This document shows, one piece after another, positions 38,251 to 49,900 of a stretch of 64,000 nt of DNA. Each line of letters starts with the position of its first letter. Positions within the stretch are counted from its first letter, which is position 1. This stretch comes from Adiantum capillus-veneris (taxonomy: Eukaryota; Streptophyta; Polypodiopsida; Polypodiales; Pteridaceae). Under the pieces are notes generated by a model. It was given only the letters and a program-made list of their open reading frames with translations, was not told the origin of the DNA and did no database searches. The DNA lies in contig CM043963.1 of NCBI GenBank assembly GCA_014529385.2, forward strand, positions 77,920,912 to 77,984,911, read 5' to 3'. The position numbers and the translations under genes are program-made.

Positions 38251-40431
38251 ATGTGTGCCACTTATGTAGTTAACAGGTGTCCTACAAAAGCTTTGCAGAC
38301 TATGACTCCATATGAAGCATGGCATGTTAGAAAGTCTTCCATTGAGCACATGGGTGTTTTTGGTTGTTTGACATATGCTTTGGTGCCACAAACACATCGC
38401 AAAAAATTGCATGATAAGAATGTCAACTGTATGTTTGTTGGTTATAGCACTAAAAGCAAAAATTACAGGTTTTATCATCCACAAACAATGCATATTTTGG
38501 TTTCATGGGATGTTGTGTTTGTGGAAGATTTTGTTTAGCCCCCTTGCTGTCATGTACTAGAGATAGTAATGTAAGATCACCAGACATTTATGATACTTTG
38601 TTGCCTCTTTTCAGTGGTGGAAGTTCAAATGTAAATTCCAATGAGGCAAATGTACAGCCTATGAAGGTTTTTTAAAATGTACAGATCAGCCTATTACTGT
38701 TGTAGATGTACATGATGTACTTGATGAGGAAAGGGCTGAAAATGAGCATGCTAGAGTTATGCCAAAATGGCTGGTGCATACATTGCATGACAGTAAACTG
38801 GATGCACCTTTGTCTAATCGCACTCGTTCACACTCTTACCATGCCTTATGCATCAAATTGTTACGCTTTGGCTGTGTTTAGCTTACATGATGTTGAGAAA
38901 CCTCTGTCTTTTGATAAAGCACATAATTCAAAAAATTGGATGGCTACCATGCAATCATGATATGATGCACTTATTGAAAATGATACATGGACTTTATGTG
39001 ATTTTCCTTTTGGCAAAAAGGCCATTTGTACAAAGTGGGTTTACCAGTTGAAACACAAGCCAGATGGTGAGATTGATCACTATAAGGCTTCACTTGTTGC
39101 AAAGGGACAACAAAAATTCATATAGATTATGAAGAGACTCTTTCTCCCACTTGTTGTATGATTACTGTGCATTTTCTTTGTGCATTGACTGCTCATTTTT
39201 GTTGGGATGTACATCAATCAGACATTGTTACTGCTTTCTTGAATGGTGACATATTTGAGAAAGTTTATGTAACGCAGCCTCGCGATTTTGTCAAGAAAGG
39301 ACAAGAGGATAAAGTGTACATGTGTGATGAAGCTTTGTATGGGTTGAAGTAATCTCCTTGTGCTTGGTATGAGAAGGCTGACACTCATTTGGTCAAACAA
39401 GGATTTTGTAACAGTCCAACAAAGAGCACATTGTATGTAAAGTGTGAGTGTGATGTACTTCTCATTGTGATTCTTTATGTGGATGATTTGCTGATCACTG
39501 GACCAAATAAGAGACATATTGCTGAATTTAAGGCTGATTTGAATGCTACTCTCAAGATGAAAGATTTGGGACTGTTGCATCATTACTTGGGTATACGGTT
39601 TAATCAGTGTGATGGTGGTATTGCCTTTATAAAAAAAGTTACATAGAGACATTGCTATGTAAGTTTGGACTTGAGGATTGTAAACGTATTGCCATTCCCA
39701 TGGAAATAGGTTTGAAATTGAGTCTTCATGATGCTGGTGATCTTGTAGATGTCACTTTTTACCAAACTGCTGTTGGATCCCTCATTTATGTATGCAACAC
39801 AAGGTTGTATATTTAATTTGCAGTCTCACATGTCAGCAGATTTATGCATAGCCGAGGGTCTAAGCATTGTCAGGTTGTCAAGAGGATTTTTTACTACTTG
39901 AGTGGCACTTTAAATCTTGGCTTGTTTTATCCCAAGGGGGATCATTGCTGCCAAACCTACATGTTTTTTGAACTAAGATTGGGCTGGTTGTTTTGACACG
40001 CAAGTGCCCACAAGTGGTTTTTGTTTCATGCTTGGCAGTTCATGTATATCATGGTTGAGCAAGAAGAAACCTACTGTGGTTAGTTCTAGTTGTGAGGCTG
40101 AGTATAGGACAGTCTTCATAGCTACGGTTAAATGTGTATGGCTCAGATGCCTTATGTGGCTGATTTGGGTGTTGGACAAGACATTGCCAACACTATTTAC
40201 ACTGATAGTCAAAGTGCATTGGCAGTTGCAAGGAACCCATATTTTCATGCTCACACAAAGAACATTGAGGTGCATTACCACTATGTCAGAGAGAGGCTCT
40301 CAACAGGAGAGATCATCTTGGCTTATGTGCCAACACATGACAACCTTGCTGATCTTTTCACAAAGGCATTGTCTCATGAGAAGTTCGAAGCTTTCCGCAA
40401 ACCTTTGGGCTTACTCCCCTTTGTGGATTGA
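38251..40431 (+). pseudogene. pol: copia pol remnant (integrase end, RT, RNase H)
   Basis: The frame at 38,251-38,538 shows the copia integrase C-terminal signature NRCPTKAL, TPYEAW, FGC and FVGYS. A frame-broken linker follows. RT begins near 38,900 (ICTKWVYQLK, VAKGQQ, DVHQSDIVTAFLNGD, ALYGLK), with the catalytic YVDDLLITG at about 39,475-39,500. RNase H motifs follow (SSSCEAEYR, YTDSQSALAVARN, HIEVHYHYVRE-like, DLFTKAL), ending at a TGA near 40,431. Premature stops interrupt it, for example after FVEDFV, at ALYGLK and within VAKGQQ-FI. It is a pseudogene. Confidence 0.92.
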
Positions 40432-40507
40432 TCATGTCCTCAGGGCATGGCACTTGCCTTTACTCTATGTTCCAACTTTCATTCACCGCATCACTCCAAG
40501 GGGGATC

Positions 40508-40735
40508 TGTTACCATATACATGTGGTAGTGATATGTGTGAACACCTTTAGGACTACCGTGACACTTTTTCCCTCACTAGGAGGTTTTCCCCCCTGTGCA
40601 TTGTATATACGCCCATCATTCTAGGGATATCCATATTTCCATTGCACACTAAGTAATAGACTCTCTATTGTGTGCCTTGAGCTTCCTTCATCTTCTCCAA
40701 GCCGTGTGTGTTTTCTTGCAACCCTAATTCCAACA
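40508..40735 (+). repeat. copia 3' LTR
   Basis: The polypurine-like CCAAGGGGGATC precedes TGTTACC at 40,508, and the sequence ends AATTCCAACA at 40,735. That gives a 228-bp TG...CA LTR, a normal size for copia. The partner LTR is absent, so the boundary rests on the TG/CA ends and the polypurine tract only. Confidence 0.75.
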
Positions 40736-40740
40736 CTACA

Positions 40741-41480
40741 CATTATGGATTGTTGGAGATTATGAATTTGATTGAATGGCTCCTTCAGAACTATTTTGTT
40801 CGGTTGGGAAAAAATTGCTATAGGTAGGTTTATGGAATTCCAATGGGATTTTCATGTTCTCTTGTGTTGTGTAACCTTTACCTCGCCTTTTTTGAATACA
40901 CTTGGATCCTAAAGAAATTTGAATCTAACGATACAATGGTTGATCTATTATTACTCAGACACACCTACAGGTACATGGATGATGCCTTAAGTATGAATAA
41001 CCCTTACTTTGTTGACTATCTCCCATAGGTATATCCTTCAACTCTCAGAATTGAGCCTACCATGCTAGAATGTGTGGCCTTCTCAAGAGTTTTGAAAGTA
41101 ACAAAGAGAACCTTCCTGGATATTGAAATTTCTCTCTTCTCGCCTTTCACAGGGCTCTTTCGGACCGAATTCTTGTGGAAACGAGATAAAATCAACCTCA
41201 TCCACACAAAATTACTGAAGAAAGAAAGCAATAGACCTCACAAATGTGCTTTGAAGTCTTGTTTGGGGATGATGTATCTCATCATGTACTCTTCATCTGA
41301 CTCATTCATTGCCTTCCAGGCAATCTTTCACTTGATGAAGAAATACAGGTCTAATGGCTTCTTGCTGAATGAGCTTGTGACTACCATCAACAAACACTTT
41401 CTTGAGAAGAAGGAATGGCCTGGAGCTATGGGAAACATTGACACTATCATTCAGTTGTTGAACCTCTCACAACTTGGTGT
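40741..41480 (+). pseudogene. relict non-LTR reverse transcriptase, possibly Penelope-like
   Basis: One frame with two stops (40,825 and 41,026). It shows GIPMGFSCS, then NLYLAFFE, then YRYMDDALSMNNP with the catalytic DD, then VYPSTLRIE and FLDIEI. This spacing fits an RT palm that is neither gypsy nor copia. The pattern (GIPMG, an acidic NLYL...E helix, RYxDDxLS.NN, YP..L.I) resembles RTs I associate with Penelope-like and related elements of invertebrates, algae and some plants. That assignment is from memory of the motif and not certain. No endonuclease domain is seen. It starts directly after the copia LTR. Confidence 0.55.
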
Positions 41481-41548
41481 AGGGATGGGTCACCACTTGG
41501 TAGTGGTCCCCCCTCACCAAGTGGTTGACCCTCCCTGGGACAAGGTGG

Positions 41549-41551
<3 letters not shown>

Positions 41552-41602
<51 letters not shown>
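41552..41602. repeat. (TG)n microsatellite
   Basis: TG tract of about 51 bp. It is preceded at 41,490-41,530 by inverted CCACTTGG/CCAAGTGG arms similar to those next to the CA tract at 1479. Confidence 0.95.
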
Positions 41603-41603
<1 letters not shown>

Positions 41604-41654
41604 TTTCTTTCTACCTCACAAGGTAAACTTTCATAACTTATATCCTCTCCTTTT

Positions 41655-41656
41655 CT

Positions 41657-41749
<93 letters not shown>

Positions 41750-41898
41750 ATAACTTTCTTAACTTCAAGATGTGGCTGTATTCGAGACCTCCCCGTGCAC
41801 ATTTGGACAATTGGAAAAATGATTCAACCATACCTCTCTCTCTCTCTCTCTCTCTCTCCACCATCACAATGAACTCTCCCATAACTTCTACCCCATCC

Positions 41899-41973
<75 letters not shown>

Positions 41974-42101
41974 GTAATTTCAAGATGTAGATGTATGGCA
42001 CGATGACACATTTCTACATTTCCTTAAGACCTCCCCGTGCACCATTTGAAAAGTTAAAAATAATGCAACTATACTTCTCTCTCTCTCTCTCTCTCTCTCT
42101 A
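41655..42101. repeat. (CT)n arrays separated by a duplicated spacer
   Basis: CT tracts at about 41,655-41,747, 41,834-41,858, 41,902-41,971 and 42,076-42,100. The spacers after the first and third tracts are related: both contain TTCAAGATGT, ACCTCCCCGTGCAC and ATTTG in order. The region therefore arose by duplication of a spacer plus CT unit. Confidence 0.85.
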
Positions 42102-43429
42102 TTTGAGTTTCTCTCTCTCTCCACACATTCACTGAGATAGACACCCCATGATTATAAATTCTTACATCTAGTTTCTTTTGAAGAAATACACTATGGTATG
42201 GGCACATGGCCCTAAAAATGAAGCTAGAACTAATTGTTAGTCAAGTTAGTTTTGCTAGTTAGGACAACTTGAATATTTGAATAAGTTAATGGGCTAACTG
42301 CCACCACCTGGATGAAACTACTTGGATGAGACCTAATTAACTCATAACTCAACTAGATCACAAAGGGAAAACCTAACTAGGTTAGGCTAAGGTTATATCC
42401 TAAACATGGACTGAACTAGGCCTTAATGTCTTTTTGACTTGGGGACTTGGGATGCAGTAAACCCAAGGGCCTATACCTTGGGCCAACTTAAAGATATAAT
42501 CCTTTTTGCAGGGTGGTGACCTGGGCTGTTAGACATAGGCCAATTGTGCAATTATAACGGATATATTACAATTGAAATTGATGAAAGACGCCTCAAAATT
42601 TGTGAGGCAGTCCACCTTCATTGCATGGTGCACAACCCTAATCTACAGAACCTTTGATGCAGAGTAAGATACTCTGAGCAAGAGGAGTAGTACTTAAAGG
42701 TTAGCTCATTACTCTGAGCTCACTTTGTTTCCATTTTAGTATTCCCTAAACAAAAATTGCTTAATATGTGAGCATAGCAAGCTTTGCTGAGTAGGAGATC
42801 AAGTAAGAGTAAATCATTAGCCTTACACCTCCTTCTTCTCTAAGTGAGAGGGTGAGTAGGATCTTCTAATAATGAACTTGGAAGTTTCAAAGCACACTGC
42901 CATGGCATTGAACAAAGCGACTGGACCATCTGAGGTACCAAAACATTTAAATTATGTTGAGCTTCTTTGCTAGGGTATGGAGTAGTGACTAATCTCAGGT
43001 AATAGGCATGCATGATAACTATTAGTACAAGGGTACCATGTTAGATGCATGGTTTATCTAGGATGAATGGTGTTATCAAAAAAATTTGATGAGATTAACT
43101 TGTCTTAGAAGTACTAATAGACTCATCCTTGATAGATTCTTCCACTTTTTACAAGATTCTCTTCTTTTAGTAGAAGTTAGGGTGACATGGATGACAACCA
43201 GAGTCACCGCATTTACCTGTAATGCTATTTGCAAACTAATCCATTGATCGTTTTCTCACTGTGGATGTAGGTAAAGGTTCTCTCTCTTTGGCTTTGCTAA
43301 TGGAAGGATGTGCTGTCACTTTATTGTTTTCTTGGGATAGTTTCCTACGATGTTAAAACTCTCTTCTTCTCGGGTGTGTGTGTGTGGTTTTGCGCTAATA
43401 AAAAGAGGAAAATGGTATAACCTTTCTAT
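42102..43429. other. AT-rich DNA, nothing recognised
   Basis: No frame, repeat or element signature that I can support in this 1.3 kb. Confidence 0.5.
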
Positions 43430-43571
43430 CACCCAAGTGTGGTAGATTGGTTATGCCAATTCCCTCTTGAATAACAGGTCTTGAGTTCAACGCATCGTTG
43501 GCTAGATCTTTAAGGTCTCTTGAGATAGTGATAGCCGGCTTTCGGAAAATCAAGGAAAAAAAAAGAAAAAA
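43430..43571 (+). mobile_element. probable tRNA-derived SINE
   Basis: TGGTAGATTGG at 43,440-43,450 fits the pol III A-box consensus. GAGTTCAACGC at 43,483-43,493 fits the B box (GTTCRANNC), 33 bp downstream. The body ends in an A-rich tail (43,556-43,571). This layout is typical of plant tRNA-derived SINEs about 140 bp long. A target duplication is not clear, and the poly-C tract begins soon after the tail. Confidence 0.65.
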
Positions 43572-43581
43572 ACTCATTTCA

Positions 43582-43924
43582 CCCCCCCCCCCCCCCCCCC
43601 CCCCACTCTCAGTACCCCCCACCGTAACTCATCTTTCTCTTCCCCACCCCATGGGCATCAGATAAAACTCTCGCACTCTCTCCCCCCCATTTTCTTTACA
43701 TACCATCCTCCCCCTCTTCCCCCCCCCCGATTTACCCTCTGCGGCCAGGCAGAAATTAGGAAGGAACCCCCCCCAACCCCTCTCCGTGCTCCCCTCGGTG
43801 AAGCCGCGTGAGACCCCCCCCCCCCCCCCCCCTCACTCTTACACTCACCCCTCTCCCATTACCCTTTATCCTCTACCTATCCTACCTCCCCCCCCTCTTC
43901 GGCCCGCCAATATTCCCACAACCG

Positions 43925-43957
<33 letters not shown>
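43582..43957. repeat. poly-C tracts in a pyrimidine-rich strand
   Basis: Runs of C at 43,582-43,604 (23), 43,814-43,832 (19) and 43,926-43,957 (32), joined by C/T-rich sequence with few purines. The minus strand is G-rich. The proline-rich open frames here are low-complexity translation. Confidence 0.9.
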
Positions 43958-44044
43958 TTCCTCTTCCCCACCCTCTTCTGCCTCATTCTCTCCCCCCGGC
44001 CCGCGGATATATTCCCCGCCCATTGACTTAGTTGTCCTTCGTCC

Positions 44045-44257
44045 TTAAGCCCATGCAAGACACACCCACCCTCCCCCTCTCCCTCTCACCCACACAAACC
44101 CATGCCCTGCCATTCCCCCTCTCTCCCTCACTCTCCCTCACACACACTCTCTATCCCTTATCCCCTCACCCCTCACCCTCCCCCTCTCCCTCTCTCGCCT
44201 TGCGGCAGCACGCCAACTCTCTCTCTCTCTTTCTTTCTCATCCGGATGCCGCCAGCG

Positions 44258-44315
<58 letters not shown>

Positions 44316-44523
44316 CTTGCGGCAGCATCCACACACACACACACTCACCCACACACCCACACACTCACCCACACACCCACACACCCCACCACACCTTCCC
44401 CCCACCTCTCCTCTCTCTCCCATGCGCAGTCCGCAGCATACCACTCGTTCACACACACTCTCTCACGCGCAGTCCGTAGCATACCACACACCCACACACA
44501 CTCGCCTTTCGGCAGCAGTTGAA

Positions 44524-44581
<58 letters not shown>
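44045..44581. repeat. CA/CT-rich tandem array with a CGCCTTGCGGCAGCA motif
   Basis: Short units alternate CA or CT tracts with CGCCTTGCGGCAGCA (about 44,195 and 44,313), its variant CGCCTTTCGGCAGCA (about 44,501) and CGCAGTCCGCAGCATACCAC (44,424 and a variant at 44,467). The array ends in the CA tract that received element B and resumes beyond it at 63,637. Confidence 0.85.
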
Positions 44582-44583
<2 letters not shown>

Positions 44584-44870
44584 TTGAGCCAGCAGAGGAT
44601 CACACCCGCATTTTTGCTCACACCCATCATTTTGTAACCATTGATTGTAATAAATGTCTTTCCGACATTAATTTTGATTAGAGCCATTCATTAAGTAACG
44701 GGACTCAATTGAGTTTCCAGCTTGTAATCCCGAAGTAATTTCACATGTTGATGTAAATAATTAGAGATGTTCTCACCTCCAAGGCTGAGGTATATAAGCC
44801 AAAGTTTTGTAACCTAAAAGGGAGGATTCAATTATTAATCAAAGTGAGTTTTTGAGCGCCGTGACTGTGT

Positions 44871-44913
<43 letters not shown>

Positions 44914-45537
44914 TTATCTCCTTGCTATGCGAGCTACGGGGCCGCCATTGGAGAAGCGACATCGCCATTGTGTTAGCAACGGTGAGAGCTACGCACAGAT
45001 ACCAAGAGTGCGCGCTATCGGCTTCTACGTGTGGTAAGTTCCTACGAGCTTCGGTGTGAGTTTTCTTCCAACTCGTGTGTCGGAATAGAGCGTACAGCAT
45101 ATCTATAGAACCACAACGAGTAGAGCTACACATTAGTACCATCGGGGTCAAGTTTCGGTCACCTGTATTTTTCGGCCTGTCTTCATACGCGTTTACCGCA
45201 CGGAGTGGTTATAGGTTGATTTTGCAGCTCAAGTCTTTAGGGTGTTGTTCTTACCTAGTGTATAGACTTCCCCTTGAGTTTGAGATCGATTCAATGATTC
45301 TAGATCGTGTTTCGTATAGCATTCGTTCGTAGTACGGATTTCAGTCACTTGCGTGTTTTAGAACTTAGATTTTATTTCCTTAGTAGTGATTGTCATTAGA
45401 AGGTCGAGTAGGTGATTTGACACCCACCTAGTTGTTTCCATGCGCCTGCGGGTCAAGCTCCGTCCTCGTCTGACAAATTCTGTTGTTGGTTGAGTTCTCG
45501 CTATTTAGCTTCCGCTAGCGGCGTAACCGTCTTAACA
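44582..45537 (+). repeat. element B 5' LTR
   Basis: TGTTGAGCC to CTTAACA. A TATATAAG box at 44,791-44,798 is the likely promoter. A (GA)n tract lies at 44,873-44,911 and a good donor-like GTG/GTAAGT at 45,034. TCATACGCGT at 45,183-45,192 equals the centre of the element's palindrome, about 390 bp after the TATA box, a position like that of the motif in the LTR of element A. Confidence 0.95.
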
Positions 45538-45539
45538 TT

Positions 45540-45557
45540 TGGCGCCGTTGCCGGGGA
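45540..45557 (+). promoter_or_regulatory. element B primer-binding site, tRNA-Asp
   Basis: TGGCGCCGTTGCCGGGGA is the exact complement of the 3' end of plant tRNA-Asp(GUC) including CCA. It starts two bases after the LTR. The same primer is used by Athila-type elements. Confidence 0.95.
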
Positions 45558-46965
45558 CGAGAGCCCTAAGTAGGTGACCTTAGACTAATCCTACGAGGTG
45601 AGTCGTATAAACTACTTTGTATACTTTAGTTAGAAAAGATCTAGGAGTGGTGGACTCCGAAGGTCTCGAGAGATACTAGGAAGTGGGGTATTCCTGGGTC
45701 TTCCGCGTTGACAGTATTTTTAGTCTAGCTTAGATTAGATTGTTTTTGATGGTGTTTAAGTGGTTGTTGACATAAAAAGCATTTGCTACTCCTGTGTGGT
45801 AGTAAATCTCTTTATATTTTCAATTGCAAAAAATCCATTTTATGATTAGAAGTAGCTTAGGTAGGGCCTGATTTGATCCTGATCTAGAGCTATCAATTGG
45901 TGTTCTATTCGCTTGATGTGTTTGATTGCATGTTAGATCACTGAAAAAGTCGCTTTGGTAGTGAAATATGCAATAAACAAAGTTCAGAAAAATTTTCTGT
46001 GTAACTGATTGTTGCTGAGCACTTAAAAGAGCTATTGGAAGAGTTCTGTGCTGCAAAAACTGGAAATCTGCAACTTTAGACATCATACGCGTATGATGTC
46101 TTAGGACCTAAACAGAGACTAAAATTGAAAATTTGACATTGCCAGAGTGTTTAGAAGGGGGGTTTTACCCTAAGATCAACTTAAAACAAGGGCATTAACA
46201 CTCAAAGAAACCCAAAAAGACAAGTCGGAGTCCAAGAAACGCAAAGAATAGGAAATTTTGGATTCAGATCTTGTTTTTACATTCAAACCTGACAAAAACA
46301 CTTGAAACTCAATTATAAACATTGGAGAAGGCTTAAAACCAAAAATAGTCAAAATCTGGGACAAAAGACATCATACGCGTATAATGTCTTTTGGCACATC
46401 CACTACTTATTTTTGAAATCTGACCTGACAAGATTGTTACAAACACTGTTGAAAGCATAAATATCAAGTTTGGACCCAAATTGATGAAAAAGACATCATA
46501 CGCGTATGATGTCTTTGACCTAATTTTGGACATATTTTGATACTTTGCTAACACAGATCCATTGTAATAGCTGTCTAGAGGTTATATTTCAAGTTTCATA
46601 CCATTTGGATCACAATTGACCCAAAAAACAAGTCAAAAGCGGAAATTGCCAAGAAAAGCCTGAACTAGCCATAACTTGCTCAAACAGAGTTCAAACTGAA
46701 TTTTGTGAGTGAACAGAGCATAAAGGGGCCACTGAGAGTGAGCATAACCAAAATAGTCAAAATCTGTGAAAAAAGACATCATACGCGTATAATGTCTTTT
46801 TCAGCATAACAGTAACAAAATTCTCACTTGATGAAACAGAAGTTGTCCAACTGACAAGATTAAACAATTGACCAAGTATCAGTCAGTTTGGATCAATTCT
46901 GACCACAAAAACTTGGGGAAAACAAATTGCCGAGACGGAAAAGTTACAGTCCTTTAGGGGAATTG
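45558..46965 (+). other. element B leader with no ORF
   Basis: About 1.4 kb, AT-rich, no coding frame. A consensus-like splice donor ACGAG/GTGAGT has its GT at 45,598, 41 bp after the PBS, where retroviral major donors usually lie. Four copies of the element-specific palindrome lie between 46,078 and 46,797. Confidence 0.85.
46078..46797 (+). promoter_or_regulatory. element B palindrome cluster 1 (four copies)
   Basis: Each copy is AGACATCATACG followed by its reverse complement, 24 bp. Perfect at 46,078-46,101 and 46,491-46,514; one change, the same in both, at 46,366-46,389 and 46,774-46,797. The two variant copies also share about 30 bp of upstream flank (accaaaa-tagtcaaaatctg), so one arose from the other by duplication or conversion. 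Confidence 0.95.
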
Positions 46966-49900
46966 ATGAATTTGAGATCGGGCAGGAATCTCCGGAATAA
47001 TCAACCAAAACAAGGGGAACCAGCAAGTGTCATATCAACCGAGGGAAGTGTAAACCAAAGTTGGGTGCAACCATTAGAGCCGATCTTTGAAGGAAGTGTC
47101 TCTGATACTTCTTCGGAGAGGTCTTACGAGATTTTCACCGAACACTTGAACCTGAACAACAGAGAAAATATGGCAGCAGGATCATCAAACCCTTCCGCCA
47201 CCATGAAGCTATTGTTCATAAAATACCAGTACGACAATGAGCAAGGTGCCAAGATCTACAAAGATGGAATGGACCGCTATTGTGTAAAGATAGAAGATAG
47301 ACCTAGTGAGTTCAAGGACTTAGTGCCTGTGAGCTATAGCGGAGATAGATATCTAGATGACGAGGGTACCATGTACTTGGTAGTCCTAAACCCTAACATT
47401 GTGGACAAGTGGGGATTGATGGGCACCAAAGCCAAAATAGATGAAGAACTCGAGGAGAAAGCACCAATAATGAACTTCCCTAATGCGAGGTTAAGAAGAG
47501 AGAATGAAACTACAAGGATCAACACTGATAACATCTATGTGGGGCTATACAAATATAATAATGGGGAGCAAGATCTCTATTATAGATGTGAAGAACCCTA
47601 CACTGGAGAGTTGACAGACCAAAAAAGACTTTATGTCTTTACCTACACAGAGGGATCGGAAGTGAAAATTGCCGCTTACGATAAGTATGGCAGGCAATAC
47701 TCAACAATGGGCAAGAAAGAATTAGAAGGATATACATACTTTGGGGGACCACTACATCAGTATTATGTTACTTCTAGCTCACATAGACCAGCACCAACAA
47801 ATGGAGTGCAAAACTCAATGACAACAGGAGGACAAAGAACTCAGGTTGCTGACTCTTTCAGTCAACCTTGGGACTCGAAGCTCGGACCAATGGGATCATT
47901 ACATTCCAGAGAGTCAATGGAGACGAATCGAGGTAGTGCAGTTCCAATCCCCACCTATACCACTCCAGGTCCAAGGTTTGAAGCGGAACCATCACATTTA
48001 CCTCCTAGTAGTAGATTCAGGGCGGGGGAACCGACAAGGGTAACCCATGAAGTCCATGATGCTAGAGAAAGCTTTAGCCGAGACACAGGAGCAATGAGAT
48101 TGGTAGCAGATCATAGACGTATGAGACCATCTCAAGTAGCCAAGTGTATGCCAAAGAAGTATGGTGGTTCAGGAGATCCGTATGCACATGTGTCACTCTT
48201 TAAGCAAGTCTTAAGAGCTGAGCAGATAACAGATTTCCATACACAATACGAGGGATTTGGTCTTACTCTAGAAGGTACTGCATTGACATGGTTTCAACCA
48301 ATGAACATAGGGGGATTCCATGACATTGACCATTTGCTAAGAGAGTTTGCTGAGGAATTCTCAAAACGAGGGATTAAGCACAATACGGTCTCACAAATAT
48401 ATGCTTTTAAACAGAGAGAACACGAAAAAGTGAAGGAAGCTTCACTTCGCTTCAAACAATACATTGAGAGATGTCCAGTACGTGAACGACCACAAGATGA
48501 CAGACTATCTGTTCTCTTTATTGAGGGACTGAGGAACGACACTCTCAAGAAGGACTTGCACTTGAAAGCTTGTACAAGTTTCGAGCAAGTAACGAGAGAG
48601 GCATTGTACTTAGTGGATAACTGTACGGTTTATGGAGAGGTGTCAGCGGATACAGATTTTGCATCCAGTAGCTCCTCCTCCGTAGCGAGCGAGACTACCA
48701 CTAAAAAGAATGTTCAAACAACAACCATGCCAAATGTAGAGCAAATGATAGAAGATGCTCTAAAAAGGATGGCACCATACCAAAAACCATTGCCAAAAAC
48801 ACTGAAATGGTGTGCTATTGAACAAAAATGGACAAATCATCCAACAGAGGAGTGCTATTACAACAAAGGGTATGTAAGGGAGCGCCAGTATGCACCTCCT
48901 GCTCAATTAGCACCACCTCAGATACATCCAGTACCTCGATACCCAACGGGAAATGTACCAGGACCTATGGGGATAGAAAGACCGCAACCGGTATTGGGAC
49001 AACAACCACCTTTACCAGGAGCAAGACCAGTGGGCATTAGATATGCACCAACCTTAGAGAATCAGGAAGAACAAGCCTTAGTGCCTGTTCAAGCCTATTA
49101 TGAAGAATCGGGTGCACACATGTCTCCGACAGTGTATTACCCACCAGAAGAACCAAAACAACCAGAACCATGGGGCATGATGGGGAATGTTGGAACACCA
49201 ACAGTTACAAGTGCTTCTGATGAAGAGAGATACAATTTGGACGCAAGAACATTGATGTTCATAGCTCATGGAGGGTTAACAGGACAAAGACCATCCTATC
49301 CACAAAGGACGAATCAAATGGGACCAAGACCAGCACTAGGACCCTGTTACAAGTGTGGAGGTGACCATCTGATGAATGTTTGCCCACATACGGAAATCAT
49401 TAGAATTAACGCTTATTGCACTGAGTGTGGGGTTACTCACTTCATTGAGGATTGTTCAAAGAATCCAAACAAAGTGCAAAAGACGACATTGAATATGCTA
49501 GAAACTATTCCTACCAGCAGTGGGTCTGAAAATGAAACTCTGATACCAACGCAAGTTGTTACTAGAGCTCAAGCTAAGAAAACCACTAGAGAACCTGAGA
49601 ATGGAAAGTTAGCGACTGAAGTGGTTAGTCAAGGACCGCGGAGTCAGAAAAACACATGGAAAGCTAGAAAAGCACGCATGAAGTTGAGAAAAGAACGTGA
49701 AGACGCTATTCTAGCTGAGGAACTAAAGCAAACTAAAGCTAGATTAGAAAAACTTGAGAGTCAAAACGGGAAACGAGAGATGAGCCCGGAAAGAACGAAA
49801 CAAAAGAGTATCAAAGAAACAACGAGCTTAAGCTCAGGGGGATCAGTGCTAGTCGACAAAGTACACGAACCATTGGACGCACTGATGAGAGCTTACGAAG

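Larger units (their letters stand above)
38251..40735 (+). mobile_element. Ty1/copia retrotransposon, 3' fragment with one LTR
   Basis: Pol of copia order, starting inside the integrase C-terminal region and ending with a 3' LTR. The 5' half (LTR, gag, protease, integrase core) is missing and replaced by the compound microsatellite. The coding part has several stops and frameshifts. It is an old, immobile fragment. Confidence 0.93.

Noticed and set aside
43786-44637. Proline- and serine-rich protein genes
   Set aside because: Frames arise from poly-C, CT and CA tracts and change composition with the repeat.
46927-46965. gag start at 46,927
   Set aside because: The codon is TTG. The first ATG in the frame is 46,966 and the stop at 46,900 excludes an upstream ATG.
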